Assembly (NCBI GenBank): GCA_012520575.1
Contig: JAAYOB010000007.1
Span: forward strand, 62,001 to 126,000
Direction of reading: 5' to 3'
From: Candidatus Stramentimicrobium fermentans
Lineage (GTDB): Bacteria > Atribacterota > Phoenicimicrobiia > Phoenicimicrobiales > Stramentimicrobiaceae
DNA: 64,000 nucleotides
Shown: piece by piece, positions 20,001 through 27,077 of the stretch
How positions within the stretch are numbered: position 1 is the stretch's first letter
Layout: every line of letters starts with the position of its first letter
Notes under the pieces: model-generated
Database searches by the model: none
What the model was told of the DNA's origin: nothing
Seen by the model: only the letters and a program-made list of their open reading frames with translations
Made by a program: the position numbers and the translations under genes

Positions 20001-20556
20001 GTTCAGGCATGGTATTGTTTTGCAGCTCTAAATAAAAATTACCCTCACCGAATATTTCTTGATAATTCAGTGCCAATTTCTGAGCTTCTGTAAAACTGTT
20101 CTGTAATATGAGACGTGGAATCTCCCCTTGCAGGCAGGCGGATAGTCCTATGAGTCCTTCACTATACTCTTTAAGTATCTCCTTATCAATCCTAGGCTTG
20201 TAGTAGAAGCCTTCCAAAAATGATTTAGTAACCAATTGAATGAGATTTTGATAACCGATCTTATTTTTCACCAGAAGAATTAGATGGCTGGGCGTTTCTT
20301 TCTTACCATAGGATTTATCCTTCCTGCTGTTAGGAGCAAGATAAACTTCACAACCAATTATAGGTTTGATACCCTGGGCTACCGCTTCTTTGTAAAACTG
20401 GATAACTCCATACATAACCCCATGATCAGTCAAAGCTAGAGCAGGCATATTGTTTTCTTTAGCTTTATTGATTAATTCTTTGATACGGCAAGCCCCGTCG
20501 AGCAGGCTATACTCGGAATGAACGTGGAGATGAACAAATCCTTGTTTTTTTGACAT
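17068..20556 (-). CDS. dnaE: DNA polymerase III alpha subunit (DnaE)
   Basis: The replicative polymerase, 1162 residues. The N-terminal PHP domain keeps its metal ligands (HLHVHSEYSLLDG), the polymerase core has PDFDIDFS and GPGRGSAAGSL, and the region AYFAGYGFNKSHS is conserved. After the helix-hairpin-helix domain an OB fold is visible (VILGGVVTNIKKKTTKNG through LFGTVEVVVFPKIF). The intact PHP metal residues suggest it may still carry proofreading or phosphatase activity. It follows pfk by 44 bases, so fba-pfk-dnaE may be one transcript, and its stop is 12 bases from the convergent tRNA-Leu. Confidence 0.97.
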   Translation of the reverse strand: MSKKQGFVHLHVHSEYSLLDGACRIKELINKAKENNMPALALTDHGVMYGVIQFYKEAVAQGIKPIIGCEVYLAPNSRKDKSYGKKETPSHLILLVKNKIGYQNLIQLVTKSFLEGFYYKPRIDKEILKEYSEGLIGLSACLQGEIPRLILQNSFTEAQKLALNYQEIFGEGNFYLELQNNTMPEQLKVNQELIELSKTLGIPLVATNDVHYINKEDSEAHDILLCIQTATNLDDPDRMKFSTNEFYFNTQEEMLQHFADVPEALENTLKIADECNLEIEFRNAHLPDFNVPNNLTDQDYLKQLCYEGALNKFKHVDAEVKERLDYELAVIEKMGFATYFLIVWDFVDFAKKHNIMVGPGRGSAAGSLIAYCLNITNINPLDYNLLFERFLNPERISMPDFDIDFSIEGRGEVIEYVSKKYGRDKVSQIITFGTMAARAVIRDVGRALGVPYSQVDKIAKMIPFEPNMTIEKALQMEPDLKNRMENEPTVRKMIEISSKLEGLSRHASTHAAGVVLSREPLTDFVPLQLTSEGEISTQYIAEDLEPLGLLKMDFLGLRTLSVIYNTLNIISKTKGETIDIDKVPLDDPKVYELLAKGECCGIFQLESSGMVDLVKRMEAESIEDITALLALFRPGPLGSGMIDDFINRKKGKVEIKYLHPKLEPILRDTYGVIVYQEQVMQIASQLAGYSLGQADILRKAMGKKIKEVMKKQQKQFIEGSVKNGIDKKTAEEIYDLIAYFAGYGFNKSHSVSYAFLSYQTAYLKAHYPVEFMAALLTSIMQNTDKVVKYIKECQNMGLKILPPDINESLIDFTVVDDKTIRFGLAAVKNVGRVAVENIIKEREEGGSFSSLLDFCQRVDLRSMNRRVIESLIKCGAFDSLKTSRAQLLAVLDKSIQIAQDQQREKRNGQASLFVIKNERLLDNFQGFPDMSTVQEFTRQELLTMEKETLGFYLTHHPLDDYHDRLAEITNTDSAHLEDFSDKSHVILGGVVTNIKKKTTKNGNAMAYFSLEDLFGTVEVVVFPKIFEECKEVLTNESIVIVEGRLDAMEVNIKLLAEAIYSIHDYDNRKNADTKEKKKSNNNRNLNIKVDITELSPEKLIDLKEIFQKYPGKNGIILYFKVGLKTYRQQVSEQISIAYNDKLIREIQEFLPSAEIWYQSGKY

Positions 20557-20600
20557 AATTATTTCTCTCTTCCCAAAAATTACCGGGTTTATTAAAAGAA

Positions 20601-21632
20601 TTACTTAAAAAATATTTTAGCAAAATCAAGCCACTCTTTATTTACTATTTTAATCTCTTTGGTTGCCTCTTCTAAGGGTACCGAGATAATCTTATCACCA
20701 TTCATAGCTGCCATCTTACCAAAATCTTCTTTTGCTATTAATTCCATGGCTTTAACCCCGGTACGTAAACCTAACATCCGATCAAATACGGTAGGGATAC
20801 CGCCTCTTTGAATGTGACCGATAACCGCATGGCGAGTTTCCAGACTGGTTTTCTCACAGATTAAGTCTGCTAAGACTTGCCCAATCTCTCTCTTTCTCAA
20901 AATCATATGCCCAAACTGGTCTAATTCTTCTTTTTCGATACCGATACTCGGTAATTTAATCCCCTCCGATACTACTACCAGGGCATATTTTTTTCGGGCA
21001 TACACTCGCTGGAGCTGTTTGCACATCTCCTCGATATCCGGTTCTTCTTCCGGCAGTAATATCCAATCGGCTCCGGAGGCCAATCCGGTATAGAGAGCAA
21101 CCCAGCCTGCATATCGACCCATTACCTCCAGTATCATAACCCGATGGTGAGATTTTCCGGTATCCTCTAAACTCTTCATTGCTTCTACTGCTCTCGTAAC
21201 TGCACTATCAAAACCAAAGGTGAAATCAGTGGAGGATAGATCGTTATCCATGGTTTTAGGTGCTCCTACTATCTTCACCTTACATTCCTTATATAGTCTA
21301 GAGGCAACTCCTAAGGTATCTTCTCCACCCATAGCTAAAAGAGCATCAAGACCATAGTTTTTTATGGTACTTATTACTCTTTCTACTCCATTTTCCATTT
21401 TAAACGGGTTGGTACGAGATGTCCCTAAAATTGTACCGGACTTATCTACTAATTCCTCCACATCCTGCAAGTCAATTTTAACTATATTTCCATCGATCAA
21501 GCCTCTCCAGCCATCTTTAATACCAAAAACTTCATAATCGAAATCATGGGCTCGATAGACAGCACCACGAATAGCCGGATTGAGCCCGCAGCAATCTCCT
21601 CCGCCTGTTAAAATACCAACTCTTTTCGACAT
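20601..21632 (-). CDS. 6-phosphofructokinase, predicted pyrophosphate-dependent
   Basis: Phosphorylates fructose 6-phosphate in glycolysis. The 343-residue protein starts KRVGILTGGGDCCGLNPAIR. Two positions that decide the phosphoryl donor in this family read as the pyrophosphate type: GGEDT instead of the GGDGS/GGEGT of ATP enzymes, and PKTMDND instead of PGTIDND. The catalytic aspartates TMDND are present. It sits 39 bases after fba and 44 before dnaE, so it is transcribed with its pathway neighbour. If the donor is pyrophosphate, the step is reversible and saves ATP, common in fermenting anaerobes. Donor choice is a residue-based prediction. Confidence 0.9.
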   Translation of the reverse strand: MSKRVGILTGGGDCCGLNPAIRGAVYRAHDFDYEVFGIKDGWRGLIDGNIVKIDLQDVEELVDKSGTILGTSRTNPFKMENGVERVISTIKNYGLDALLAMGGEDTLGVASRLYKECKVKIVGAPKTMDNDLSSTDFTFGFDSAVTRAVEAMKSLEDTGKSHHRVMILEVMGRYAGWVALYTGLASGADWILLPEEEPDIEEMCKQLQRVYARKKYALVVVSEGIKLPSIGIEKEELDQFGHMILRKREIGQVLADLICEKTSLETRHAVIGHIQRGGIPTVFDRMLGLRTGVKAMELIAKEDFGKMAAMNGDKIISVPLEEATKEIKIVNKEWLDFAKIFFK

Positions 21633-21671
21633 CTTATTCTCTCCCTTATTCTTTACTTTTTTCTACCTAAT

Positions 21672-22538
21672 CTAAACTCTGTTCTGGGAACCTAATACTC
21701 TGATACGGTCTCGAATAACCTCTTTAGCAGCCTCTTTAGCCACACCCAAAACCTTTCTGGGGTCTATCTCTTGGGGATTTTTGGTTAAGTATTCTTTTGC
21801 TGCCCTGGTAAAGGCCATCCGTATCATAGTATCTATATTTACCTTGCATATTCCGGCTGTTATTCCTTTTCTAACTTCTTCATCGCTTGCTCCCGATGCT
21901 CCATGCAATACCAGAGGAAGACCGGTCAAATTTCTTATTTTTTCAATCCGGGGTATGTCTAATTGAGCTATTGGTTCTTGGCAACCATGTATAGTACCTA
22001 CAGCTGCGGCCAGTGAATCAATACCGGTTAATTTGACAAATTTTTCCGCTTCGATAGGATCAGCAAAAAATTCTTTTATCTTCTCCCGAGCTACCCCGGG
22101 TTCATCACTGGAATCCATCTTACCAATCTGGCCTATCTCTGCCTCTACCGGAATACCAACAGCATGTGCCATCTCCACAACTTTTTTGGTTAACATGACA
22201 TTTTCATCAAAAGGTAAGGCTGAACCATCGAACATCAAAGAGGTAAATCCGGCCCTCAGACACCTAATGTTTTGTTCGTAATCAGTTCCGTGGTCTAAAT
22301 GCAAAACTACCGGTATAAAGGTCCTCTCTGCTAACACTTTCACCATAGCTACAATCATATCCAAACCGGCATACTTAATGGCACCTTGAGAAGCTTGAAC
22401 TATTACCGGTGCTCTTTCTTCTTCTGCAGTCTCGATAATAGCCTGTACTATCTCCATGTTATTGGCATTAAAGGCACCAATTGCATATCGGTTTTTTAAT
22501 GCATCCTGCAATATTTCTTTACTGTTTACTAATGGCAT
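21672..22538 (-). CDS. fba: Fructose-bisphosphate aldolase, class II
   Basis: Zinc-dependent cleavage of fructose 1,6-bisphosphate into two triose phosphates. The 288-residue protein has the zinc-binding VVLHLDHGTDYEQ, a VEAEIGQIG strand, LAAAVGTIHG and the phosphate-binding LVLHGASGASDEEV and VNIDT. GGAGAG lies just before the ATG. It leads the fba-pfk pair, and a promoter about 130 bases upstream is listed separately. Confidence 0.96.
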   Translation of the reverse strand: MPLVNSKEILQDALKNRYAIGAFNANNMEIVQAIIETAEEERAPVIVQASQGAIKYAGLDMIVAMVKVLAERTFIPVVLHLDHGTDYEQNIRCLRAGFTSLMFDGSALPFDENVMLTKKVVEMAHAVGIPVEAEIGQIGKMDSSDEPGVAREKIKEFFADPIEAEKFVKLTGIDSLAAAVGTIHGCQEPIAQLDIPRIEKIRNLTGLPLVLHGASGASDEEVRKGITAGICKVNIDTMIRMAFTRAAKEYLTKNPQEIDPRKVLGVAKEAAKEVIRDRIRVLGSQNRV

Positions 22539-23046
22539 TCTACTCTCCTTTCTAATGCTAAGTTTAAATTCAGTTTAACTTTTTTGGAAACTATTTAAAG
22601 GCGGTCTTGACCATAAGCAACTAATCCCAGGAACTAACAAGAAAAATTAATTTGCCGTCATTTTATTATATATTTCTGAAGAATTTATTGCAATTAACTT
22701 TACTATTAACTTTTTTGAGAGCCTCTTTTTCAGAGACAATACAAATTACTTTGCATAATTCCGGTTGGGGGAACCTGTTTTCGGAAAAGAGTTGTAGACC
22801 AACCTTACCTTTTACTATAGCATATCTTGATACTATTTAAGAAAAAAATTATTACTATCTTCTTATTATTTGATAAGTTCAATTTTAAAGACTCTAACAT
22901 CTTTAGCGAAAGAGGGTTCCCGTAGAGTCAAAGAGCTATGGAAAAGAGAAATATGAAATATAGGTGGAAGATAAAACTATTGATAGTAATTATAGGATTC
23001 CTATCAAACTATTACCCCAACAGAAACGAGATTTTAGTATGCTATA
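22539..23046. other. 508-base gap upstream of fba
   Basis: It contains the fba promoter and a leader of roughly 120 bases. The 62-codon plus-strand ORF of the track (22652-22840) has no ribosome site and no recognisable content, so I do not call it. No stable hairpin with a T-run was found, so the fusion gene that ends at 23047 has no obvious terminator. Confidence 0.5.
22665..22693 (-). promoter_or_regulatory. Probable promoter of the fba-pfk operon
   Basis: On the minus strand TTGCAA (22688-22693) is followed after 17 bases by TATAAT (22665-22670). Spacing is ideal, the -10 perfect and the -35 matches four of six. Confidence 0.65.
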
Positions 23047-24696
23047 TTAATAACCTTCCTCCAGGTTTATTTTATTTTCTGGTTCTTCCCCCTCGAAGAT
23101 CCGTTTAATATTTTTATACACCTCTAATACATTTTCTTCTACTGCTTTGTCGGTATAGCCAGCACTATGCGGTGACATTACAACATTAGATAATTCCTGA
23201 AAGGCAAATTTACTGGGTAACCTTTGCGGGAAATCTCGGTTGGGGTACTGGTACCAGGTATCTATCCCCGCTCCTGCCAGGGTTCCGTTTTTTAGATATC
23301 TATAGAGAGCCTCCTCATTAATAACCTTTCCCCTACCTACATTGACCAGATATTTCCCTTTCATTAATTTTAACATAGAACCACCAATTACATCTTCGGT
23401 CTTGGCTGTCAGGGGCAAGGTAACAACGATGAAATCAGATTGTGATATAACATATTCTAATTGTTCCATCGTTCCTAAGAAGGTTAAATTATATTTCTTT
23501 TGCAGGTCTTCCTCTTTTTTAAGAGTACGTTTTACCGCATAAACCTTCATACCAAAAGAGATGGCTCTTTGAGAGATCTCCAAACCGATGGCACCTAAAC
23601 CTATGATTCCTAAGCTTCTACCGGCGAGTTGAATGGTAGGCTCTTGAGTAGTATACCCATGCCACTCACCCTTTCTCAATTCTCTGTCACTGTATATTAA
23701 ATTTTTAGCCAATGCCAGTAATAGGCAGAAGGCTAATTCTGCAACTGCAGAACTATTGCCATGAGTATTGCAAACATTTATCTGGGGAAACCTTTTAAAA
23801 ACATTCATGTTCTGTTGGTCGACTCCGGTAAAAGGTATTTGAAATAATTTTAAACTTTTAGCCATATCGAGCTCGGATTCACTCAACTCTCCTCCTATAA
23901 TTACCTCAGCCGAGGCCAATTGGTCACTCGTTAGCTTGCTATCTCGTTCCGGAAAAATGAACTCAAGGGGTAATTGCTCTTCTTGATTATATCTATTTAA
24001 TAATTCTACCCATTGTTTTTGACTGACCATCTTGCTAAATATTATTATCTTCATTTTTCTATAATCCCTTTCGGTTATTTGACTTTCTTCGCCTTTGAGG
24101 TATTCTCGAACTGCTACTAAATGCTTACACTCTAAATTCCATTTTCGGCAGTTATGCTCGAAATCATAACAATCACATTCAGGAACTGATAGATTGACAT
24201 GATACACTTTGCTATTCTTTTTATTCTTAACCAGAAAGTGCTCTCCTGCATCCTCTACTCTTAAGTCTTTAGAGGCAAGCGCCCTCTTATTCTGCTCTTC
24301 CTTTACCAGTAGCTTCCTTGCTAATTGATCTGCCAGCTGATTGTTTTCCCTTCTGTTCCAAATAAAAAAGATTGGCGCCTTTATTTTTTTAACCAATTCC
24401 TGTGTTTTTTCATAAAGTGGAATTATTTTCTTGTTTTTTACCTTAAACTGCCCATTCAATTGCTTCACTACTAATTGACTATCACAATAAAACTCAATAG
24501 AATCAGCCGACAAATCTTTTATTTCTTCTAAGCCTCTAATAACGGCACAATACTCGGCAATATTGTTGGTTCCTACTCCAATCAGTTCATTGATTTTTTT
24601 CCATAATTCACCATCACGATAGATAACAATCCCGATAGCCATATTACCAGGATTGGGAATACAGGACCCATCTACACGTATTAACAGTTTCGCCAT
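23047..24696 (-). CDS. RNase HI - SWIM zinc finger - D-2-hydroxyacid dehydrogenase fusion
   Basis: One 549-codon frame joins three modules. Residues 1-130 are an RNase HI-type domain with all four acids (D9, E48, D72, D123 in RVDGSCIPNPG, NIAEY, YCDSQL, QLADQLA). Residues 170-195 form a SWIM-type zinc site, CxC...CxH (C174, C176, C190, H192). From M215 a full 335-residue D-2-hydroxyacid dehydrogenase follows: GIIGLGAIGLEI for NAD, R455 in VNVGRGK and H510 in SPHSAG; the usual catalytic glutamate position (DVFxxEP) reads Y484 in DTWYQYP. M215 has its own weak ribosome site (AAAGGGA), so separate translation of the dehydrogenase is possible. It follows the LOG-type gene by 13 bases. Confidence 0.85.
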   Translation of the reverse strand: MAKLLIRVDGSCIPNPGNMAIGIVIYRDGELWKKINELIGVGTNNIAEYCAVIRGLEEIKDLSADSIEFYCDSQLVVKQLNGQFKVKNKKIIPLYEKTQELVKKIKAPIFFIWNRRENNQLADQLARKLLVKEEQNKRALASKDLRVEDAGEHFLVKNKKNSKVYHVNLSVPECDCYDFEHNCRKWNLECKHLVAVREYLKGEESQITERDYRKMKIIIFSKMVSQKQWVELLNRYNQEEQLPLEFIFPERDSKLTSDQLASAEVIIGGELSESELDMAKSLKLFQIPFTGVDQQNMNVFKRFPQINVCNTHGNSSAVAELAFCLLLALAKNLIYSDRELRKGEWHGYTTQEPTIQLAGRSLGIIGLGAIGLEISQRAISFGMKVYAVKRTLKKEEDLQKKYNLTFLGTMEQLEYVISQSDFIVVTLPLTAKTEDVIGGSMLKLMKGKYLVNVGRGKVINEEALYRYLKNGTLAGAGIDTWYQYPNRDFPQRLPSKFAFQELSNVVMSPHSAGYTDKAVEENVLEVYKNIKRIFEGEEPENKINLEEGY

Positions 24697-24709
24697 AGAT
24701 ACCTCACCT

Positions 24710-25186
24710 TTAATAATTATAAATAATTGCTAACCTTTCCTTTACAAGTGTTTTTAACTCTGCCACCTCATTGATATAATAAACTTTTCCTTCTTTTTGG
24801 AATGGCTTCAGCCAGCCACCAACCTCGAACCTGAATAAGATAACTTCTTTCCCATATTTCAAAGCGAGGGCAATCTCTGAAATGGTCCCGGCACTTCCCG
24901 GCAGAGCTATAATCAGATCTGAACTCAATATATTAATTACATTTCTAGCCATACCCATCCCGGTTGCAATAGGTATATCAATGTATTGGGAAGCCCAATC
25001 GGGGTTATCTACCGGTAAAATTCCCACTGTAATTCCACCGTTATCTTTGGCGCCTTTTGCTGATGCCTTCATCACTCCTGCATCCCGTCCACCATTTAAC
25101 AATACCCAACCTTCCTGGGCAATCATGGCCCCTATTTGATAGGCAAACTGTTCATCCTGGGGATGCACAAATTGTGTTCCCCCCAT
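24710..25186 (-). CDS. LOG-like / TIGR00725-type Rossmann protein, 5' end uncertain
   Basis: A 158-residue SLOG-fold protein with the family motifs LLNGGRDAGVMKASAKGA, DIPIATGMGMARNVI and ALPGSAGTISEIALAL. Relatives include nucleotide-binding proteins of unknown role and cytokinin-type phosphoribohydrolases. The track's ATG at 25186 is too far in: upstream codons in the same frame read IPIKRIVIGV, the expected first beta strand. No ordinary start codon joins that strand in frame. An ATG at 25242 would, if the 11-base G run between them held 9 or 12 bases. The dehydrogenase fusion is the next gene. Confidence 0.75.
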   Translation of the reverse strand: MGGTQFVHPQDEQFAYQIGAMIAQEGWVLLNGGRDAGVMKASAKGAKDNGGITVGILPVDNPDWASQYIDIPIATGMGMARNVINILSSDLIIALPGSAGTISEIALALKYGKEVILFRFEVGGWLKPFQKEGKVYYINEVAELKTLVKERLAIIYNY

Positions 25187-25216
25187 TACCCCTATGACTA
25201 TTCTTTTAATAGGAAT

Positions 25217-25227
25217 CCCCCCCCCCC
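25217..25227 (-). repeat. Run of 11 G (coding strand) at the 5' end of the LOG-like gene
   Basis: A homopolymer of 11 C on the plus strand is the longest G/C run I saw in the window. It lies between an upstream ATG (25242) and the reading frame of the gene below. With 11 bases the ATG frame ends at a TAG soon after the run; a multiple of three would open the frame. It may be a slippage-prone switch, a ribosome site, or a base-count error. Confidence 0.8.
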
Positions 25228-25260
25228 TTCTTTTAAGAACATTCTACTTATTTACACCCT

Positions 25261-25290
25261 ATTATATGCTTCTGTATAATACTTTCGCAA
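25261..25290 (-). promoter_or_regulatory. Possible promoter of the LOG-like / fusion gene pair
   Basis: On the minus strand TTGCGA (25285-25290), 18 bases and TATAAT (25261-25266). Transcription would begin only about 12 bases before the ATG at 25242 and include the poly-G run. Confidence 0.5.
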
Positions 25291-25505
25291 GCTTGCCTTT
25301 TTTAAATCTAAAAATAGGCTAGAAGAAAGCACAATACCGGTGTTTTAGCAAATATAATCAAACTCTTCCCAATTGGGTCATTTTAACCATTCAAGTGTTA
25401 GCGTTCTTTTAATTTTCCTCTCTAATAATTTTTAGCTTAAAACTAACTTTGGAATAGGAAAAAATATTTGACTATAAGTGTTAGAAATCAACTTAGCCCT
25501 GTTAT

Positions 25506-25533
25506 TTGACATTTTGAAATAATTCGTTAAAAT
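25506..25533 (+). promoter_or_regulatory. Promoter of the two-gene plus-strand operon
   Basis: TTGACA (25506-25511), 16 bases and TAAAAT (25528-25533), about 100 bases before the first ATG. The rest of the divergent gap (25243-25632) shows no gene. Confidence 0.75.
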
Positions 25534-25632
25534 GTGGTATGGGAATTTGTTGAATAAAAATCACAAGCTGATTTGGATATTCTTGAAAAATAACTGTTAT
25601 TCTAAAAATTATAGCCTAAAGAGGTAGACTAC

Positions 25633-26367
25633 ATGAACATGGATGAAAGAATAAAACATGCTTTTGAGTATTCCAAGATATTGAAATGGCCTAAACAATT
25701 ACTCTCCTCCTTTGGTTCTTCCGAAGTTAACTACCATGTTTTAACTGAACCTGTTTATCAAGAATTTACCAAAGGAGAGGTAGAAACAGTTGTAAGAGAA
25801 GGAAAGGTAAGCTGGTATAGGCCTCAATTGATAACACCAGAATATATTTTACGTATCGAAGGTTTTAGTGAAGAGGCCAGAAAAACACTTCTTTCCATAG
25901 CCCAGGAGATGCCTGATTTAGCGAATATCCTTTATCGTTTCCATTTTAAAAGAGAAGTAGACTCTATGAGCTTTGTTTCGGGAAGTATCGAAGCGGTCGC
26001 TGACAAGATATCACGAGATATTGACAAAAGGGGCGATAATCTTTCGGCAATTATCAGGGGAGAGGGTGATTTGTGGGATATTTCACTCTCAAAATTTATT
26101 CTTGATATGATGACCAGGAGCGCAATGCAATCTCAATTTCCGGAATTAAGGAAAAGGGGGCTAATCAACTACAACAGCTCAGGGTATCAGACCATAATAC
26201 GTGATAGACAAGGTATTCCCCTAGTAGCCAAGAAGGAGATTGAAATTATGTTTGATATGGTAAAACACGGCGATATGGAGCCTAAAGAACTAAAGATTGA
26301 ATTAGACCGTTGGGGATTATTCCAAATATACCAAGACCGTTTTTTTAATCTTTTTAGAAGGAGGTAG
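25633..26367 (+). CDS. Unrecognised 244-residue protein, first gene of a two-gene operon
   Basis: I do not recognise this family. It has no signal peptide and no membrane segment. It is soluble, charged and mixed alpha/beta by eye, with a distinctive middle (FHFKREVDSMSFVSGSIEAV) and a C-terminus rich in W, F and R (LDRWGLFQIYQDRFFNLFRR). A GAGG site lies eight bases before the ATG. The next gene starts six bases after its stop and is surely co-transcribed. The pair carries its own promoter and terminator and runs against the prevailing strand. No sign of transfer or decay is seen. Confidence 0.8.
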   Translation: MNMDERIKHAFEYSKILKWPKQLLSSFGSSEVNYHVLTEPVYQEFTKGEVETVVREGKVSWYRPQLITPEYILRIEGFSEEARKTLLSIAQEMPDLANILYRFHFKREVDSMSFVSGSIEAVADKISRDIDKRGDNLSAIIRGEGDLWDISLSKFILDMMTRSAMQSQFPELRKRGLINYNSSGYQTIIRDRQGIPLVAKKEIEIMFDMVKHGDMEPKELKIELDRWGLFQIYQDRFFNLFRRR

Positions 26368-26373
26368 TATATA

Positions 26374-26973
26374 TTGGTATTTATTAAATCCGCTCGCGAA
26401 ATAGCCTTAGAAAAAGTTTCCCAAAAAAAACTCAGCAGCAAGGAAATTGATGAGATAAAACAACAAGCTAAGATAGATACTGTCTTAGCAAAATATTACA
26501 AAGACCAGATTGAACCTGACCAATTATGGTCTCACTTAAAAGAAATTCCTGAAAAATATCTCAGTCTGGCGCAGAATAATTTTCTTAAAACCTTGACTTT
26601 TTATAGTAATCCTTATGATACGGAGAAAAGGAAAAAAGGACTACTGGCTATAGAAAAGGTAAAAAAAATTGACCAATCCTCTGATGTAGAATTCTATTTC
26701 AATCAATTAGTTGAGGTCCAAAATGGTTTCCAAAATGAGATTGACCAGTCAATGGAAAAGGTAAAAAAAGATTTAGAAAACAATCCTGAAAAGAGATTGC
26801 GGACTTTTCAACAGGGAAATCAGATTATTATAAAAGAACTGAGCGTTGAAGAAATTGTGGAACAGGATAAAGGACTAAAAGAAGCATTAAAGCAAATAGA
26901 AAAAGAATATATTGATAAATATAATATCTTAAAAGAGAGACTGGCTGATTTTCTGAACAAAGCAGTCCAATAG
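26374..26973 (+). CDS. Unrecognised 199-residue helical protein, second gene of the operon
   Basis: A TTG start preceded by AAGGAGG seven to eight bases upstream gives a 199-residue product. It is almost wholly helical by composition, highly charged (many K, E, Q), with likely coiled-coil segments at residues 15-40 and 105-190 (for example EEIVEQDKGLKEALKQIEKE). No transmembrane or catalytic motif is seen. The N-terminus (IKSAREIALEKV) is a short amphipathic helix. I infer that it partners the 244-residue protein encoded just upstream; function unknown. Confidence 0.78.
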   Translation: MVFIKSAREIALEKVSQKKLSSKEIDEIKQQAKIDTVLAKYYKDQIEPDQLWSHLKEIPEKYLSLAQNNFLKTLTFYSNPYDTEKRKKGLLAIEKVKKIDQSSDVEFYFNQLVEVQNGFQNEIDQSMEKVKKDLENNPEKRLRTFQQGNQIIIKELSVEEIVEQDKGLKEALKQIEKEYIDKYNILKERLADFLNKAVQ

Positions 26974-27020
26974 AAGGAAAGCTTTTGATTTAAGGATTAT
27001 CATAATTAGCACAAATATCC

Positions 27021-27066
27021 AAAGGATGGGTTTCCAAAGATTTAAAGGAGGCTCATCCTTTTATTT
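27021..27066 (+). terminator. Terminator after the plus-strand operon
   Basis: AAAGGATGGG (27021-27030) pairs with CTCATCCTTT (27052-27061) with one G-T, followed by TTATTTAT. The loop is long (about 21 bases). It sits between convergent genes, 48 bases past the last stop. Confidence 0.65.
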
Positions 27067-27077
27067 ATATTATTTCT

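Noticed and set aside
22652-22840. 62-codon plus-strand ORF in the gap before fba
   Set aside because: No ribosome site, no recognisable content, and it overlaps the fba promoter.
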